Of a DNA stretch of 43,119 nucleotides, positions 1 to 8,207 are shown piece after piece. The stretch comes from Opitutia bacterium (GTDB taxonomy: Bacteria > Verrucomicrobiota > Verrucomicrobiia > Opitutales > Opitutaceae). The translations under genes were made by a program, and so were the position numbers. The notes below the pieces were generated by a model, which saw only the letters and a program-made list of their open reading frames with translations, made no database searches and was not told the origin of the DNA. Within the stretch, counting starts at the first letter, position 1; each line of letters begins with the position of its first letter. Where the stretch lies: the NCBI GenBank assembly GCA_947474365.1, contig CANJIU010000086.1:1-43119 (forward strand), in the 5' to 3' direction.

Positions 1-104
1 ACGAGAAGAAGGAAGCGAATTACCTGGCCCTCGCACACTGCGCAGCTGCCATGATCTGCTTTCGGATGGCCTAGAATGCTCATTCTCTATTTACGGATAG
101 GCTC
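1..104 (+). mobile_element. Right end of an IS5-type insertion sequence (transposase C-terminus plus terminal repeat)
   Basis: A frame open from the left edge (3-74) encodes a 23-residue tail containing NYLALAHCAAAMICFRMA before a TAG stop. This resembles the C-terminus of IS5-family DDE transposases. About 15 bp after the stop lies TTTACGGATAGGCTC (90-104), which on the other strand starts GAGCCTATCC, a typical IS5-group terminal inverted repeat. It is followed by TTAA, a plausible target duplication. The rest of the element is outside the window, so the family assignment is an inference from a short tail and one end. Confidence 0.5.
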
Positions 105-109
105 TTAAT

Positions 110-139
110 GGATTCTTCGCTGCGCTCGGAATGACAAAC
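110..139. repeat. Short intergenic mini-repeat (TTCTTCGCTGCGCTC core)
   Basis: The sequence contains GATTCTTCGCTGCGCTC followed by GGAATGACA. From memory, very similar strings occur in intergenic DNA of many unrelated bacterial assemblies. Only one copy is seen in this window. It lies between the insertion-sequence end and the sulfatase stop. Its function is unknown and the repeat status rests on recollection, not on a search. Confidence 0.3.
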
Positions 140-211
140 AGGAAGACCCTTTTTCGACGCCCTAAGAGCTTAGAGCCCAATCTCCAGAGCAGACTCGCAC
201 CCAAGCCTTGA

Positions 212-1678
212 TCAGTCGCGGCTGAAACCTTGCGCGCGGTGCTGCTTCAGCAATGCGGCGAGCTCGCGCGCAATTTCAGGATGCGCGGCGGAAACGTCGG
301 TCGTTTCGCCGGGGTCGTCGACGAGATTAATGAGCCGCGGGCGAAATTGGTCGGCTTTCGGGCCGGAGACGGCGGGAGCCTTCTTGTCTTTCGGCGCAAG
401 CGGGACGCCGTTGATCCACTTCCACGGGCCACTGCGGATCGCATAGACGCCACTGGCGCTTTGCAGGATGAGGTCGCGACGGAGCGGCGGTGCGGTCGGC
501 GCACCCGTCCAGGCGGAGAGAACGTTGACGCTGTCCGGCGCGGTGGTCGTGCGGTCAAGCTTTGTCTCCCCGACGACGGCGGCGACCGTCGCGAAAACAT
601 CTACCAAGCCGAACATCTCGTGACTGACCGTGCCGGCGGGGACGCGACCCGGCCAACGCACGATGAAGGGCACTTTGAAACCGCCTTCCCAGACGTCGTG
701 TTTGCCGCCGCGCAGGGCGCCGTTGATTTTCAGGCCGGCGTCCATCGCGATCTTGCTCGCGCCCGTCTGCCCGCCGGAAACCACGCCGCCGTTGTCGCTC
801 GAAAAAATAATGAGCGTGTTCTCGAGGGCGTTTTGCTTTTCGAGCGCGGCCAGGATCCGGCCGACACTGCGGTCGAGGTCGTGGATGAAATCGCCGTACG
901 GTCCGGCTTTGCTGGTGCCCTGGGTCTCCGCGGAGGGCGTGACCAGCTCGTGAACGGCGACCGGGGCGAAATAGAGGAAGAACGGCGCGGACTGGCCGGC
1001 CTGTTGCCCCAGCCAGCCAACGGCGCGTTCGGTGAGGTCGCCCATCGTTTTCGGGTCATCGCGTTCGGGCGCATCGAGACCGAGCGATTTTTCTGACGGC
1101 GTGAGTTTGGCGGAGCGCAGACCGTAGACCCGATGGTTCTCGACGAAGACACGAGTCTTGTCGTTGTGATTTTGCGGCACGGCGAACTGGTAGTCGAAAC
1201 CCAGTTCGAGCGGACCGGGTTTGAGCTCCTTGGTGAAGTCGACGCGCGGCTCGGTGCCGTAGCCGAGGTGCCACTTGCCGACGAAGCCGGTGGCGTACCC
1301 GTGTTTTTTCAACAGCGAGGCGATCGTCGGGCGCGTGGTTTCGATGAGGAGCGGATCGAGCGTATTCGCGACGCCGCCGTGGTTGAGCGCGGTGCGCCAG
1401 CAATAGCGGCCGGTGATGAGCGCGTAACGCGTGGGCGTGCAGACGGAGGACGGCGTGTAGGCGTCCGTGAAGCGCCGCCCCTCGAGGGCGAGGCGGTCGA
1501 GGTTGGGCGTGCGAACGAGCGCGGGATCGGCACCGTAGGCCCCGAGGCTCCCGTAACCATAGTCGTCGCTGAGGATGACGACGATATTGGGTGTCTTCGC
1601 CGGAGCGGCGTGCGTACAATTCGTATACGTCACGACCGCAAGGGCGACGAGGGCGAGGAAGCGCGGGATGGTTTTCAT
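212..1678 (-). CDS. Secreted S1-family sulfatase, formylglycine-dependent
   Basis: This 488-residue protein is a type I sulfatase predicted to hydrolyse sulfate esters, probably on a polysaccharide, outside the cytoplasm. Residues 1-25 form a signal peptide. The metal-binding Asp pair is D38-D39 in ILSDDYGYG, and C80 in CTPTR (80-84) is the residue that would be oxidised to formylglycine, followed by ALITGR. A later FGKWHLG-like stretch (VGKWHLGYG) is the usual second sulfatase signature. The start at 1678 was chosen because it gives a clean signal peptide; the frame runs 37 codons further upstream but without secretion features. It lies 100 bp downstream of a TonB-dependent receptor on the same strand and may be co-transcribed with it. 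The substrate is unknown. Confidence 0.93.
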   Translation of the reverse strand: MKTIPRFLALVALAVVTYTNCTHAAPAKTPNIVVILSDDYGYGSLGAYGADPALVRTPNLDRLALEGRRFTDAYTPSSVCTPTRYALITGRYCWRTALNHGGVANTLDPLLIETTRPTIASLLKKHGYATGFVGKWHLGYGTEPRVDFTKELKPGPLELGFDYQFAVPQNHNDKTRVFVENHRVYGLRSAKLTPSEKSLGLDAPERDDPKTMGDLTERAVGWLGQQAGQSAPFFLYFAPVAVHELVTPSAETQGTSKAGPYGDFIHDLDRSVGRILAALEKQNALENTLIIFSSDNGGVVSGGQTGASKIAMDAGLKINGALRGGKHDVWEGGFKVPFIVRWPGRVPAGTVSHEMFGLVDVFATVAAVVGETKLDRTTTAPDSVNVLSAWTGAPTAPPLRRDLILQSASGVYAIRSGPWKWINGVPLAPKDKKAPAVSGPKADQFRPRLINLVDDPGETTDVSAAHPEIARELAALLKQHRAQGFSRD

Positions 1679-1778
1679 TTCGGGAGTAGAACGGGGGCGG
1701 ACGCGCGCTTTCGCGCTGAAATTCCCACCGATCGTGCGGACGGCCCGGAGAGCCGTCCCGACCTTTTTTGGCGTCCGC

Positions 1779-4598
1779 TTAGAATTCAAACGTCGAACTC
1801 AGGATGAACTGGCGCTCGCCCGGGGTCTTCCGTTGCTGGAAGAAAACGGTGCCGCGGTCATCCACGTCGGCGGACCATGGCTGGGCGGTGCGATCATTCC
1901 AGAGATTCTGAATCCGGAATTGGCCCGACCAGCGCACCTTCCGGTTCGCCACCGTAAACGTGCGGCTGTAGTCGAGCCAGGCGTCGGCGTTGGTTGAGAC
2001 CCGGCCGCTGATGGGACGCGAAGGATCGAGGATCCCGAGCGGGGTGTTGGCGGTCGGCTTGCGGTAGTAGCCGATGATCGGTGCGTCGCGCCATCGAAAG
2101 GCGGTGCCAACGGCGAATCCCTTCAGGACCGTCTCCTTGTCGAATTGATAGCGCGTGAGGAGATTGGTCTGCCATTCGTAGACGCGGGTTTGCTTTTGCC
2201 CGATGACGAGGAGGTCATCGCTGGCCTCGGCCTGAATTTTCGGAATCAGGTCGCCTACGGTCCTGCCATCCGACGTGCTGGTCAGCAACGGAGTGGAGGC
2301 CTTGGCCTGCCAGGCAGGATAGTTCTGGGCGAGGTAGGCGAAGACGATTGCGCCGTGGTCGACCAAAAAATTCACGTTGCGGCTTGCGGTGGCAAAGACG
2401 CGCAGATTCTTGGTCGGATTGGCGACGAGCTCGATCTCGGTACCGCGGGTCTTCTGGTCCTTCAGATCGGTCCAGTTGGTGATTAGGTCAGGCCGCTTGC
2501 TCGGATCCACCACTTCCCAAATCGAAGTGATCCACGCCGCCTTTTTTCCCCGCAGAGTGTTGTCGAGGCTGTTCGTCTGGGAGGTTTCAAAATAAGTCAC
2601 CGAACCCGAAAGGCGGCCCCCGAGGTTGAACTTCAACCCGGTGTCAACGCCCTCTCCTGCCTGCGTCGGAATCAAGTCCTGGTTGATGGTGCGGTTCGAC
2701 TGGTTGAAGCCGCGGTAATTGGTCGCTCGATTGTAGAAGAGGCCAAAGTTCTTGTGCAGGTTCAGCACCCCGCCGAAGAGGTACGGACGCCCGACATCGC
2801 GGAGGACAGGAGCGGCGGAACCGCCGCGGGCGTCAGGCCACAGCCCACGCGCATCCTTGAGGTAATTGACCGACGTGATGAGAAGTTCATCGCGGCGCAG
2901 TCCGCCGGTGAGGGAGATGAGTTCGTCGAACAGCAGGGCCTGGGCCGCAACCGCGTAGGAATTCGTGCGGGTGACGTTGTTGCGCGGGGTGCTGGCGGCG
3001 CGCTCCCAGCTGGAGTTGATGCCGTTGCCGCTCACCGGATCGAAGTTGCCGGCATAGAAATTTTCCCTGCCCGGGAGAAAATACCACCGGCGCTGGACCA
3101 GATTCACGCCGTTGCTGAGATCCCGCTGCGTGCTGAGCGGTGTCGTGTTCGTCTCGGCGTATTGCTCAAGAAACTGATGAACCGCCTCGTTGTTCCAGAG
3201 ACCGCCCAGCGAGAACCGGCCCAGGCCGCGATTGAACACCTTGAGATCATTCAGCGACTTTTCGTAGCTGAGCGTGGCCCGCAGCTGGTTCACGTCGGTC
3301 GGGATGTGCTGCTCGGTCGGGCGGACGTCGACGAAGGCTTTCCCCACGTTCGGATTTGCTGTGCCGTCGGGCAACTGGGCATTCGGGTCCACCTTGATCG
3401 CGACGTTGTTGCCATCCATCTCCCGGTTAAAGCGGTAGTTGTGGTCATGCTTGCCGGCGAGTTCCAGGTAGAGATTGTTCGCGAGGCGCTGTTGAAAGAA
3501 GATCGAGTAGTTTTCGTTGTGATACTCCATCAGGTCGCCGTTGCCCACGATGTTGGTATCAAGCGGAACGATCTGATTCGGCGAGCCAACACCGTAGCTG
3601 ATCGTGCGGACGCGGGCGCCGCGTACGGTCGGGCGTCCGCCATAGGCCATCGCGCCCCAATTCATCACACCCATGCCCGGAGTAACTACATTATAGCCGC
3701 CCGTGGTTTCGAACTCCCAGCCAGGACCGGCAGCGGTGTTCTTGGCGACCGCCTTGATCGGGCTGCCCGCGCTCGCCCAGAGATTGTACCAGTCGTAGTA
3801 TTCGAACGGCCGCGCAATCTGCGCGCGCTGGTGGTTCGATTCCGCGCTCACGTAGAGCAACGAATTCTTCGCAGGTTGATAGGTGACGGTGCCAAAGATG
3901 GAATTCCGCTTGTTGTAGGACGGCTCGATGTTGCTCCGGCGGTCGTCGTGCAGAACGTCGAGGCGGACGCCCAGTTTCTTCGGCACCACCACCATGTTGG
4001 CATCGAACGCCGTGCGGAAGCTACCGAAGGAGTCGACCTTGAGATCCAGCTTGTCGAAATTTCTCCGCAGGTCGGCCTTGTTGTTCGTGATGTCGACGGT
4101 GCCGCCCGGGTTGCCGATGCCGAAAAGAATCGCGTTCGGCCCGCGAGTGAAGGTCATGCGGTCGGTGTTGTAGGAATCGACCGGAAAGTTGGCCGTGAAG
4201 AAATTGGTCGAGAGCGAATCCGACCGGTAGCCGCGCACGACAAACGGGCTGCCGGTGCGGAGCCCGTTGGCGCTGACATCGCCCTCGTTACTACCGTAGG
4301 AGAACGAGCTCGGGAGGAAGTCCACGACGTCGTAAAAGCTCGTCGCTCCCATGTCGCGCAGCATTTCCGAGGTGATGACGGACATCGACGAGGCGACATT
4401 CTTGATATCGGTGCGCAGGCGCGTGCCGGAGAGAGTGTCTTTCGCGGCGTAGCCGTTGTCGATTTCGGCCGTGATGACGAAGGGGTTTAGTTCGATCGGG
4501 GTCTCCAGCGCTGCGGAGGGCGCTGGCGGAGCGACCGATTGGGCGAGCGCGGGGCCCACGAGGAGCGACAGAGTCAGGGCGAGGCGGGGGTTTTTCAT
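1779..4598 (-). CDS. TonB-dependent outer-membrane receptor
   Basis: This 939-residue protein is an outer-membrane active transporter predicted to import oligosaccharide or another large ligand using TonB energy. It has a signal peptide (1-19, ending ALAQS), then the NPFVI...GY box seen in verrucomicrobial receptors. A plug domain follows (about 55-190), with the MRGPN-like motif present as FTRGPNAILFG and then GNPGGTVDI. The rest is a 22-strand-type beta barrel ending in Phe, as expected for insertion by the BAM machinery. No SusD-like partner is adjacent. It is clearly paralogous to the receptor at 14134-16959: both share DSYNT-R-FTFTRGPN and the same C-terminal organisation. The ATG at 4598 starts directly at the signal peptide. 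The ligand is not determinable from sequence. Confidence 0.93.
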   Translation of the reverse strand: MKNPRLALTLSLLVGPALAQSVAPPAPSAALETPIELNPFVITAEIDNGYAAKDTLSGTRLRTDIKNVASSMSVITSEMLRDMGATSFYDVVDFLPSSFSYGSNEGDVSANGLRTGSPFVVRGYRSDSLSTNFFTANFPVDSYNTDRMTFTRGPNAILFGIGNPGGTVDITNNKADLRRNFDKLDLKVDSFGSFRTAFDANMVVVPKKLGVRLDVLHDDRRSNIEPSYNKRNSIFGTVTYQPAKNSLLYVSAESNHQRAQIARPFEYYDWYNLWASAGSPIKAVAKNTAAGPGWEFETTGGYNVVTPGMGVMNWGAMAYGGRPTVRGARVRTISYGVGSPNQIVPLDTNIVGNGDLMEYHNENYSIFFQQRLANNLYLELAGKHDHNYRFNREMDGNNVAIKVDPNAQLPDGTANPNVGKAFVDVRPTEQHIPTDVNQLRATLSYEKSLNDLKVFNRGLGRFSLGGLWNNEAVHQFLEQYAETNTTPLSTQRDLSNGVNLVQRRWYFLPGRENFYAGNFDPVSGNGINSSWERAASTPRNNVTRTNSYAVAAQALLFDELISLTGGLRRDELLITSVNYLKDARGLWPDARGGSAAPVLRDVGRPYLFGGVLNLHKNFGLFYNRATNYRGFNQSNRTINQDLIPTQAGEGVDTGLKFNLGGRLSGSVTYFETSQTNSLDNTLRGKKAAWITSIWEVVDPSKRPDLITNWTDLKDQKTRGTEIELVANPTKNLRVFATASRNVNFLVDHGAIVFAYLAQNYPAWQAKASTPLLTSTSDGRTVGDLIPKIQAEASDDLLVIGQKQTRVYEWQTNLLTRYQFDKETVLKGFAVGTAFRWRDAPIIGYYRKPTANTPLGILDPSRPISGRVSTNADAWLDYSRTFTVANRKVRWSGQFRIQNLWNDRTAQPWSADVDDRGTVFFQQRKTPGERQFILSSTFEF

Positions 4599-4636
4599 GG
4601 TTGGGAGTGTCTATGGTCTGATCACAAACGGCTGTT

Positions 4637-4656
4637 CCGATGGGCGGCCCCATCGG
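4637..4656. promoter_or_regulatory. Palindrome upstream of the receptor gene
   Basis: CCGATGGG (4637-4644) and CCCATCGG (4649-4656) form a perfect 8-bp inverted repeat with a 4-nt spacer, 39-58 bp upstream of the receptor ATG at 4598. It could be an operator or a 5'-UTR hairpin. It resembles but does not match the CATCCCC-N6-GGGGATG palindrome found before two other receptors. Confidence 0.4.
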
Positions 4657-4793
4657 TGCTTGGGGGAATTTTGGCATTTTTCGTGCACCGTGCCTATCTT
4701 CATTTTTGGGATTGAATTGACCGGATCCGGCCGAGCAGTGCCATCTGCTGGAATCGATGAGGGAACCGCTGTCGGGGCTGAGGAAATGAGAAA

Positions 4794-4829
4794 TCCAGCT
4801 GGATCGCTTCGGGGAAGAATCCAGCTGGA
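4794..4829. repeat. Paired TCCAGCTGGA palindromes
   Basis: The 10-bp palindrome TCCAGCTGGA occurs at 4794-4803 and 4820-4829, each preceded by AA. The two can pair with each other as a 10-bp stem over a 16-nt loop, or each may be a separate dimeric protein site. They lie in the gap between two receptor genes. There is no T-run, so a simple rho-independent terminator is unlikely. The remainder of 4599-4891 shows nothing else I recognise. Confidence 0.4.
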
Positions 4830-4891
4830 ATGTTTGGTGGCTCCGCGTCGCGCCCCACCATGCGACCGGTGCCCATGGAGCTTGGCCCGGT

Positions 4892-7800
4892 TTAGAATTT
4901 CATGTTGGCCGTAAGTTCATACGTGCGAGGCTGCACATACATCCGCTGAAGATAGTGCGGGACGCCGTTACCGTTGTCGACGGCGCTATTGGGAAAAGAT
5001 TCGTCATGGTTCAGGAGGTTGCGCACCCGGAGCGAAACCAACCAATTCGTGTTTTGAACCAGCAGCTTGTTCTTCCAAGCATAGCTGACGAAGGCATCCG
5101 TCACCAAGGATTCTGCACCTGTGAACGGTTTCTTCACATTAAAGGTGCCGGCCACTTCCGGGTAGCCGATCGTGGGAGCATCTCGCCACCGCGCACTACC
5201 GCCCACGCGCAGGCCCTTCAACGTGCCCTGATCGAAGGCGTAGCTCCCGACCACATTCACCAGCCAATTGTTGCCGCGAATCCGGGCGCCGCCAACTTGC
5301 GCTTCATGGTAATTCAACCGGCGCTCGAAACCTGCGATATAGTCGCCGATCGTCCGGGTGGCATTGAATGCAGGGTTGGCGATGAGCGATGTAATGGCAG
5401 GATCCGCGCGGTAGGGCTTGGCGAATTGCTCATACCACGGCCGGAAGAATTTGTAGGTGCTGTTCAGCGTCGCATCGTTGTAAGAGCCGTTGAGCATGAT
5501 GCGCAGCTGTTTCGTCGGATTCAGAGTGGCCTCCAGTTCGTAACCTTTCGTCAAATCCGACTCCAGGTCCGTCCAGAGACCATTGCCCGGGTAATCCGTG
5601 AAGCGGGGCGCCCCGGCTACCTTGCTGCCAAATCCGTTGAGGACCATGCCCTCGAGGTATTTTTCGACATAAGCGGTCTGCCGGGCCAGTTCCACGCCGA
5701 CGGCTGCATCCCGGAGCGGGTTTGAGACCCGGTTAAAGGATTCGTTGTTGAAATAATTGAGCTTCAGAATCACGCGCTCATCGAGGAAGAAACCGCGCAG
5801 GCCCAAATCATAACCTTTTCCTTCTTGATCGGGCAAAGGCTGGGCGAAGATGTCATAGTTGCTGCCGCCGGCCGCGACGGTGTTCGTCGACATGTTGGCG
5901 TAAACATCGAGCCACTTCGTGACTTTGACGACGGCTCCGAAGTTGCGGTTGGTGACCTTCTTCTTGACCGTTGGAGCGAAGGTGCCCTCGCCCTTCCCGC
6001 CGAATAAGAGGGTGACAGGATCCAGCTTGAAATCGAAGCGCCGGGAACTGACCTCGTCTTGGCGCATACCGCCCGTGAGGATCACCCTGCGGGAAAACAG
6101 CTCCCACTGCCCAATCGCGGCATAGGACTTGGTGGTTTCGGGCGCATAGGTGTTGGCCAAGCGCCGCACAAAGGCCGAAGTGATGGCGGGGACGACTGCG
6201 CCCGGAATCGCCGGGTTCGCCGTCTGGTTAACTTTGGTGATCTCACTCGGATCAAAAGCAGGGAACGTGACCGGTTGCCCTGGCAACAAATAGTAGCGCC
6301 GCTTGATCTGATTATCGGTGTTCCCGATGACGCCGGTCGGCAGCACCGAGGTCGTGGTCATTTCCTCGGGTTGCTCAAAAAAGCTGTCTTCATTTCTATA
6401 ATAGTGAAAGACAACGGCGGTAAATTTTCCGAAGTCGAATCCCTTGATGGGCTCGATGCGACTCAGGTTGAATTCATGGGTCAGGGTGGCGCGCCACTGC
6501 TTGGTGGTTGAGTCGCGATTTTGCAGCGTGGCCACGCCTTCCAGATAAGGAACTCCGAAATAGGGGTTGAGCGGTTTGGTGGGATCGGGGTTGTTCGATG
6601 CCAACTGGGCCGGGAGATAATAGTTGGGATCGATAAAGACCTCGTAGTCTCCCCGTTGAATCGGTTGCCAGTCCTCGTTCTTCGATTTCTCGTAGGCCCC
6701 GGCCAGTTCGAAATAGGTCTTTTCCAGCACCCTTTGCTGCCACGAAGCCGAATATTTGCTGAACTTGGTGTCGAAATGCTCCGAGGGTCCTGGCACCATG
6801 GTATCCAACGGAAAGTTCACCCCCGGCACGACGGACGCTCCGGAGAGACTGGTTTGATTCTGAGCCAGTCCGTTGACGACGATCTCCGAACCCTTGGACT
6901 TAAACTTCCAGTTCTGCACACCCAGCTGGGGGGCATTCATAATATACAGGAGATGGTTATTGGTGGATAATCCTTGGGTAACTCCGGTGAGGACGTTGCG
7001 GGCGGTATTGCGAGCCGCGGTGGTGCCGGAAGTGACCAACAGGTTATCAATGAGATTCGCCTTCTGCAACGGGGTCCGGGGATCTCGCAACCAGGCGGAG
7101 ACGCTATCATAAGCCTGGTAGGACCGGGGCAGCGATTCGTCGATCCTGCCGGCTTCCGCGTTGACGTTGATCGTCGCGCCTTTGGATGGCTGAATGGTCA
7201 GATTCAAGTAGACGGAGTTGCGCCGCATATACTGTAAATCACGCGCGGTGCGTTGATCGGTGGACAGGCCGGCGAAGCGCAGCGCCACCTTCTTCTGGAC
7301 GAGAATCTGATTGATATCCACACCGGTGCGCCGGGTGCCCTCCGAGTCGAGGCGCAGTTCCAGGCCATAACTGTTCGCATTGAATTTTCCCATCTTGTTG
7401 GTCGCGTCGAGCGCTCCACCCACCGAACCCAAACCAAAGAGCAGGGAGTTGGGTCCCCGGGATTGGGTCACCGTCTCGGTGTTGTAGTTGTCCACCTTGA
7501 TGCGACTCGTGAAAAAATTATTGGTCAGCGAATTGGAGCGAAAGCCCCGCACCATGTAAGGGGTGCCGGTGCGCGACGACACTCCTTCCGGGTCTGAGGA
7601 ATCCCCCGCGAACGCGCGGGTGCTGGGTAGAAACTCCAGGGCTTCCTCATAATTTACGGCGCCGATATCCCGCATGAACTCTTCAGTGAGAATCGTGATC
7701 GGGTTCGCCAGATCGCGGACCTGGGTCCTCAGTTGGGTCCCCGACAATGTCTCAGAAGCATAATACCCTTTGTTGGCCTCGGTGCTGACGATAAAGGGGT

Positions 7801-7912
7801 TCAAGACGACCATGGTGTCCTCTGCCACAGAGGTCACGGTAGGAGCGGGCGATTGGGCGAGCGCAGTGCCGGCGAGGAGTGACAGGGTCAGGGCGAGGCA
7901 GGGGGTTTTCAT
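4892..7912 (-). CDS. TonB-dependent outer-membrane receptor
   Basis: This 1006-residue protein is an outer-membrane receptor of the same verrucomicrobial type. It has a signal peptide (MKTPCLALTLSLLAGTALAQS, shown only in part: cleavage near residue 20) and then NPFIVSTEANKGYYASETLS. A plug domain carries QSRGPNSLLFG and VGGALDATNK, followed by a long beta barrel ending YELTANMKF. The start at 7912 was preferred over an in-frame ATG 8 codons upstream because it begins the signal peptide. Its own upstream regulatory module and the terminator behind the preceding gene suggest an independent transcription unit. The ligand is unknown; the setting suggests products of sulfated-glycan breakdown. 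Confidence 0.93.
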   Translation of the reverse strand: MKTPCLALTLSLLAGTALAQSPAPTVTSVAEDTMVVLNPFIVSTEANKGYYASETLSGTQLRTQVRDLANPITILTEEFMRDIGAVNYEEALEFLPSTRAFAGDSSDPEGVSSRTGTPYMVRGFRSNSLTNNFFTSRIKVDNYNTETVTQSRGPNSLLFGLGSVGGALDATNKMGKFNANSYGLELRLDSEGTRRTGVDINQILVQKKVALRFAGLSTDQRTARDLQYMRRNSVYLNLTIQPSKGATINVNAEAGRIDESLPRSYQAYDSVSAWLRDPRTPLQKANLIDNLLVTSGTTAARNTARNVLTGVTQGLSTNNHLLYIMNAPQLGVQNWKFKSKGSEIVVNGLAQNQTSLSGASVVPGVNFPLDTMVPGPSEHFDTKFSKYSASWQQRVLEKTYFELAGAYEKSKNEDWQPIQRGDYEVFIDPNYYLPAQLASNNPDPTKPLNPYFGVPYLEGVATLQNRDSTTKQWRATLTHEFNLSRIEPIKGFDFGKFTAVVFHYYRNEDSFFEQPEEMTTTSVLPTGVIGNTDNQIKRRYYLLPGQPVTFPAFDPSEITKVNQTANPAIPGAVVPAITSAFVRRLANTYAPETTKSYAAIGQWELFSRRVILTGGMRQDEVSSRRFDFKLDPVTLLFGGKGEGTFAPTVKKKVTNRNFGAVVKVTKWLDVYANMSTNTVAAGGSNYDIFAQPLPDQEGKGYDLGLRGFFLDERVILKLNYFNNESFNRVSNPLRDAAVGVELARQTAYVEKYLEGMVLNGFGSKVAGAPRFTDYPGNGLWTDLESDLTKGYELEATLNPTKQLRIMLNGSYNDATLNSTYKFFRPWYEQFAKPYRADPAITSLIANPAFNATRTIGDYIAGFERRLNYHEAQVGGARIRGNNWLVNVVGSYAFDQGTLKGLRVGGSARWRDAPTIGYPEVAGTFNVKKPFTGAESLVTDAFVSYAWKNKLLVQNTNWLVSLRVRNLLNHDESFPNSAVDNGNGVPHYLQRMYVQPRTYELTANMKF

Positions 7913-7981
7913 GGTTGGGAGGGTTGCTGAAATCAATCATGCACGGCGGCCCAGAGGGTCGGAGCCGCCAGCTATGATGCG

Positions 7982-8049
7982 GATCATGATAGATTCCACG
8001 ATCAGTGAACATCCCCTTTTCGGGGGATGGCAGGCCTCGGGAAATCGCT
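7982..8049 (-). promoter_or_regulatory. Receptor upstream regulatory module, copy A (CATCCCC-N6-GGGGATG palindrome)
   Basis: The module contains GATCATGAT (7982-7990), then 16 bp, then a 23-bp block (8007-8029) with arms CATCCCC and GGGGATG, then AAATCGCT (8042-8049). The same elements, with the same 16-bp spacing and an identical 23-bp block, lie before the next receptor at 11554-11622. Here the module is 70-137 bp upstream of the ATG at 7912. The conserved spacing suggests a shared promoter and operator, perhaps read by the regulator encoded at 13446. Confidence 0.55.
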
Positions 8050-8154
8050 GGTCTTGAGCCAACTCGATTCCCAGGTGAAACGGCAATGGGTGCGGGCAGG
8101 GGCTCAGACTGGGACGCAGCCAACGGTCTGTTTTTGGCAGCCGCAGCCCGCAGG

Positions 8155-8178
8155 AAAAACCCGCCCTTTCGGGCGGGC
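8155..8178 (-). terminator. Rho-independent terminator behind the receptor at 8208
   Basis: On the minus strand a 7-bp GC stem (CCCGCCC, GAAA loop, GGGCGGG) is followed directly by TTTTTCC. It begins about 30 bp after the stop codon of the 8208-11480 gene. Stem quality, GNRA-type loop and U-tract are all typical. Confidence 0.85.
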
Positions 8179-8207
8179 TTGCTCAACGAGTGCGTGGTCC
8201 TCGTGGC

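Noticed and set aside
2754..4490. 578-codon frame antisense to the receptor at 1779
   Set aside because: Composition is that of a shadow frame and it has no domain or ribosome site.
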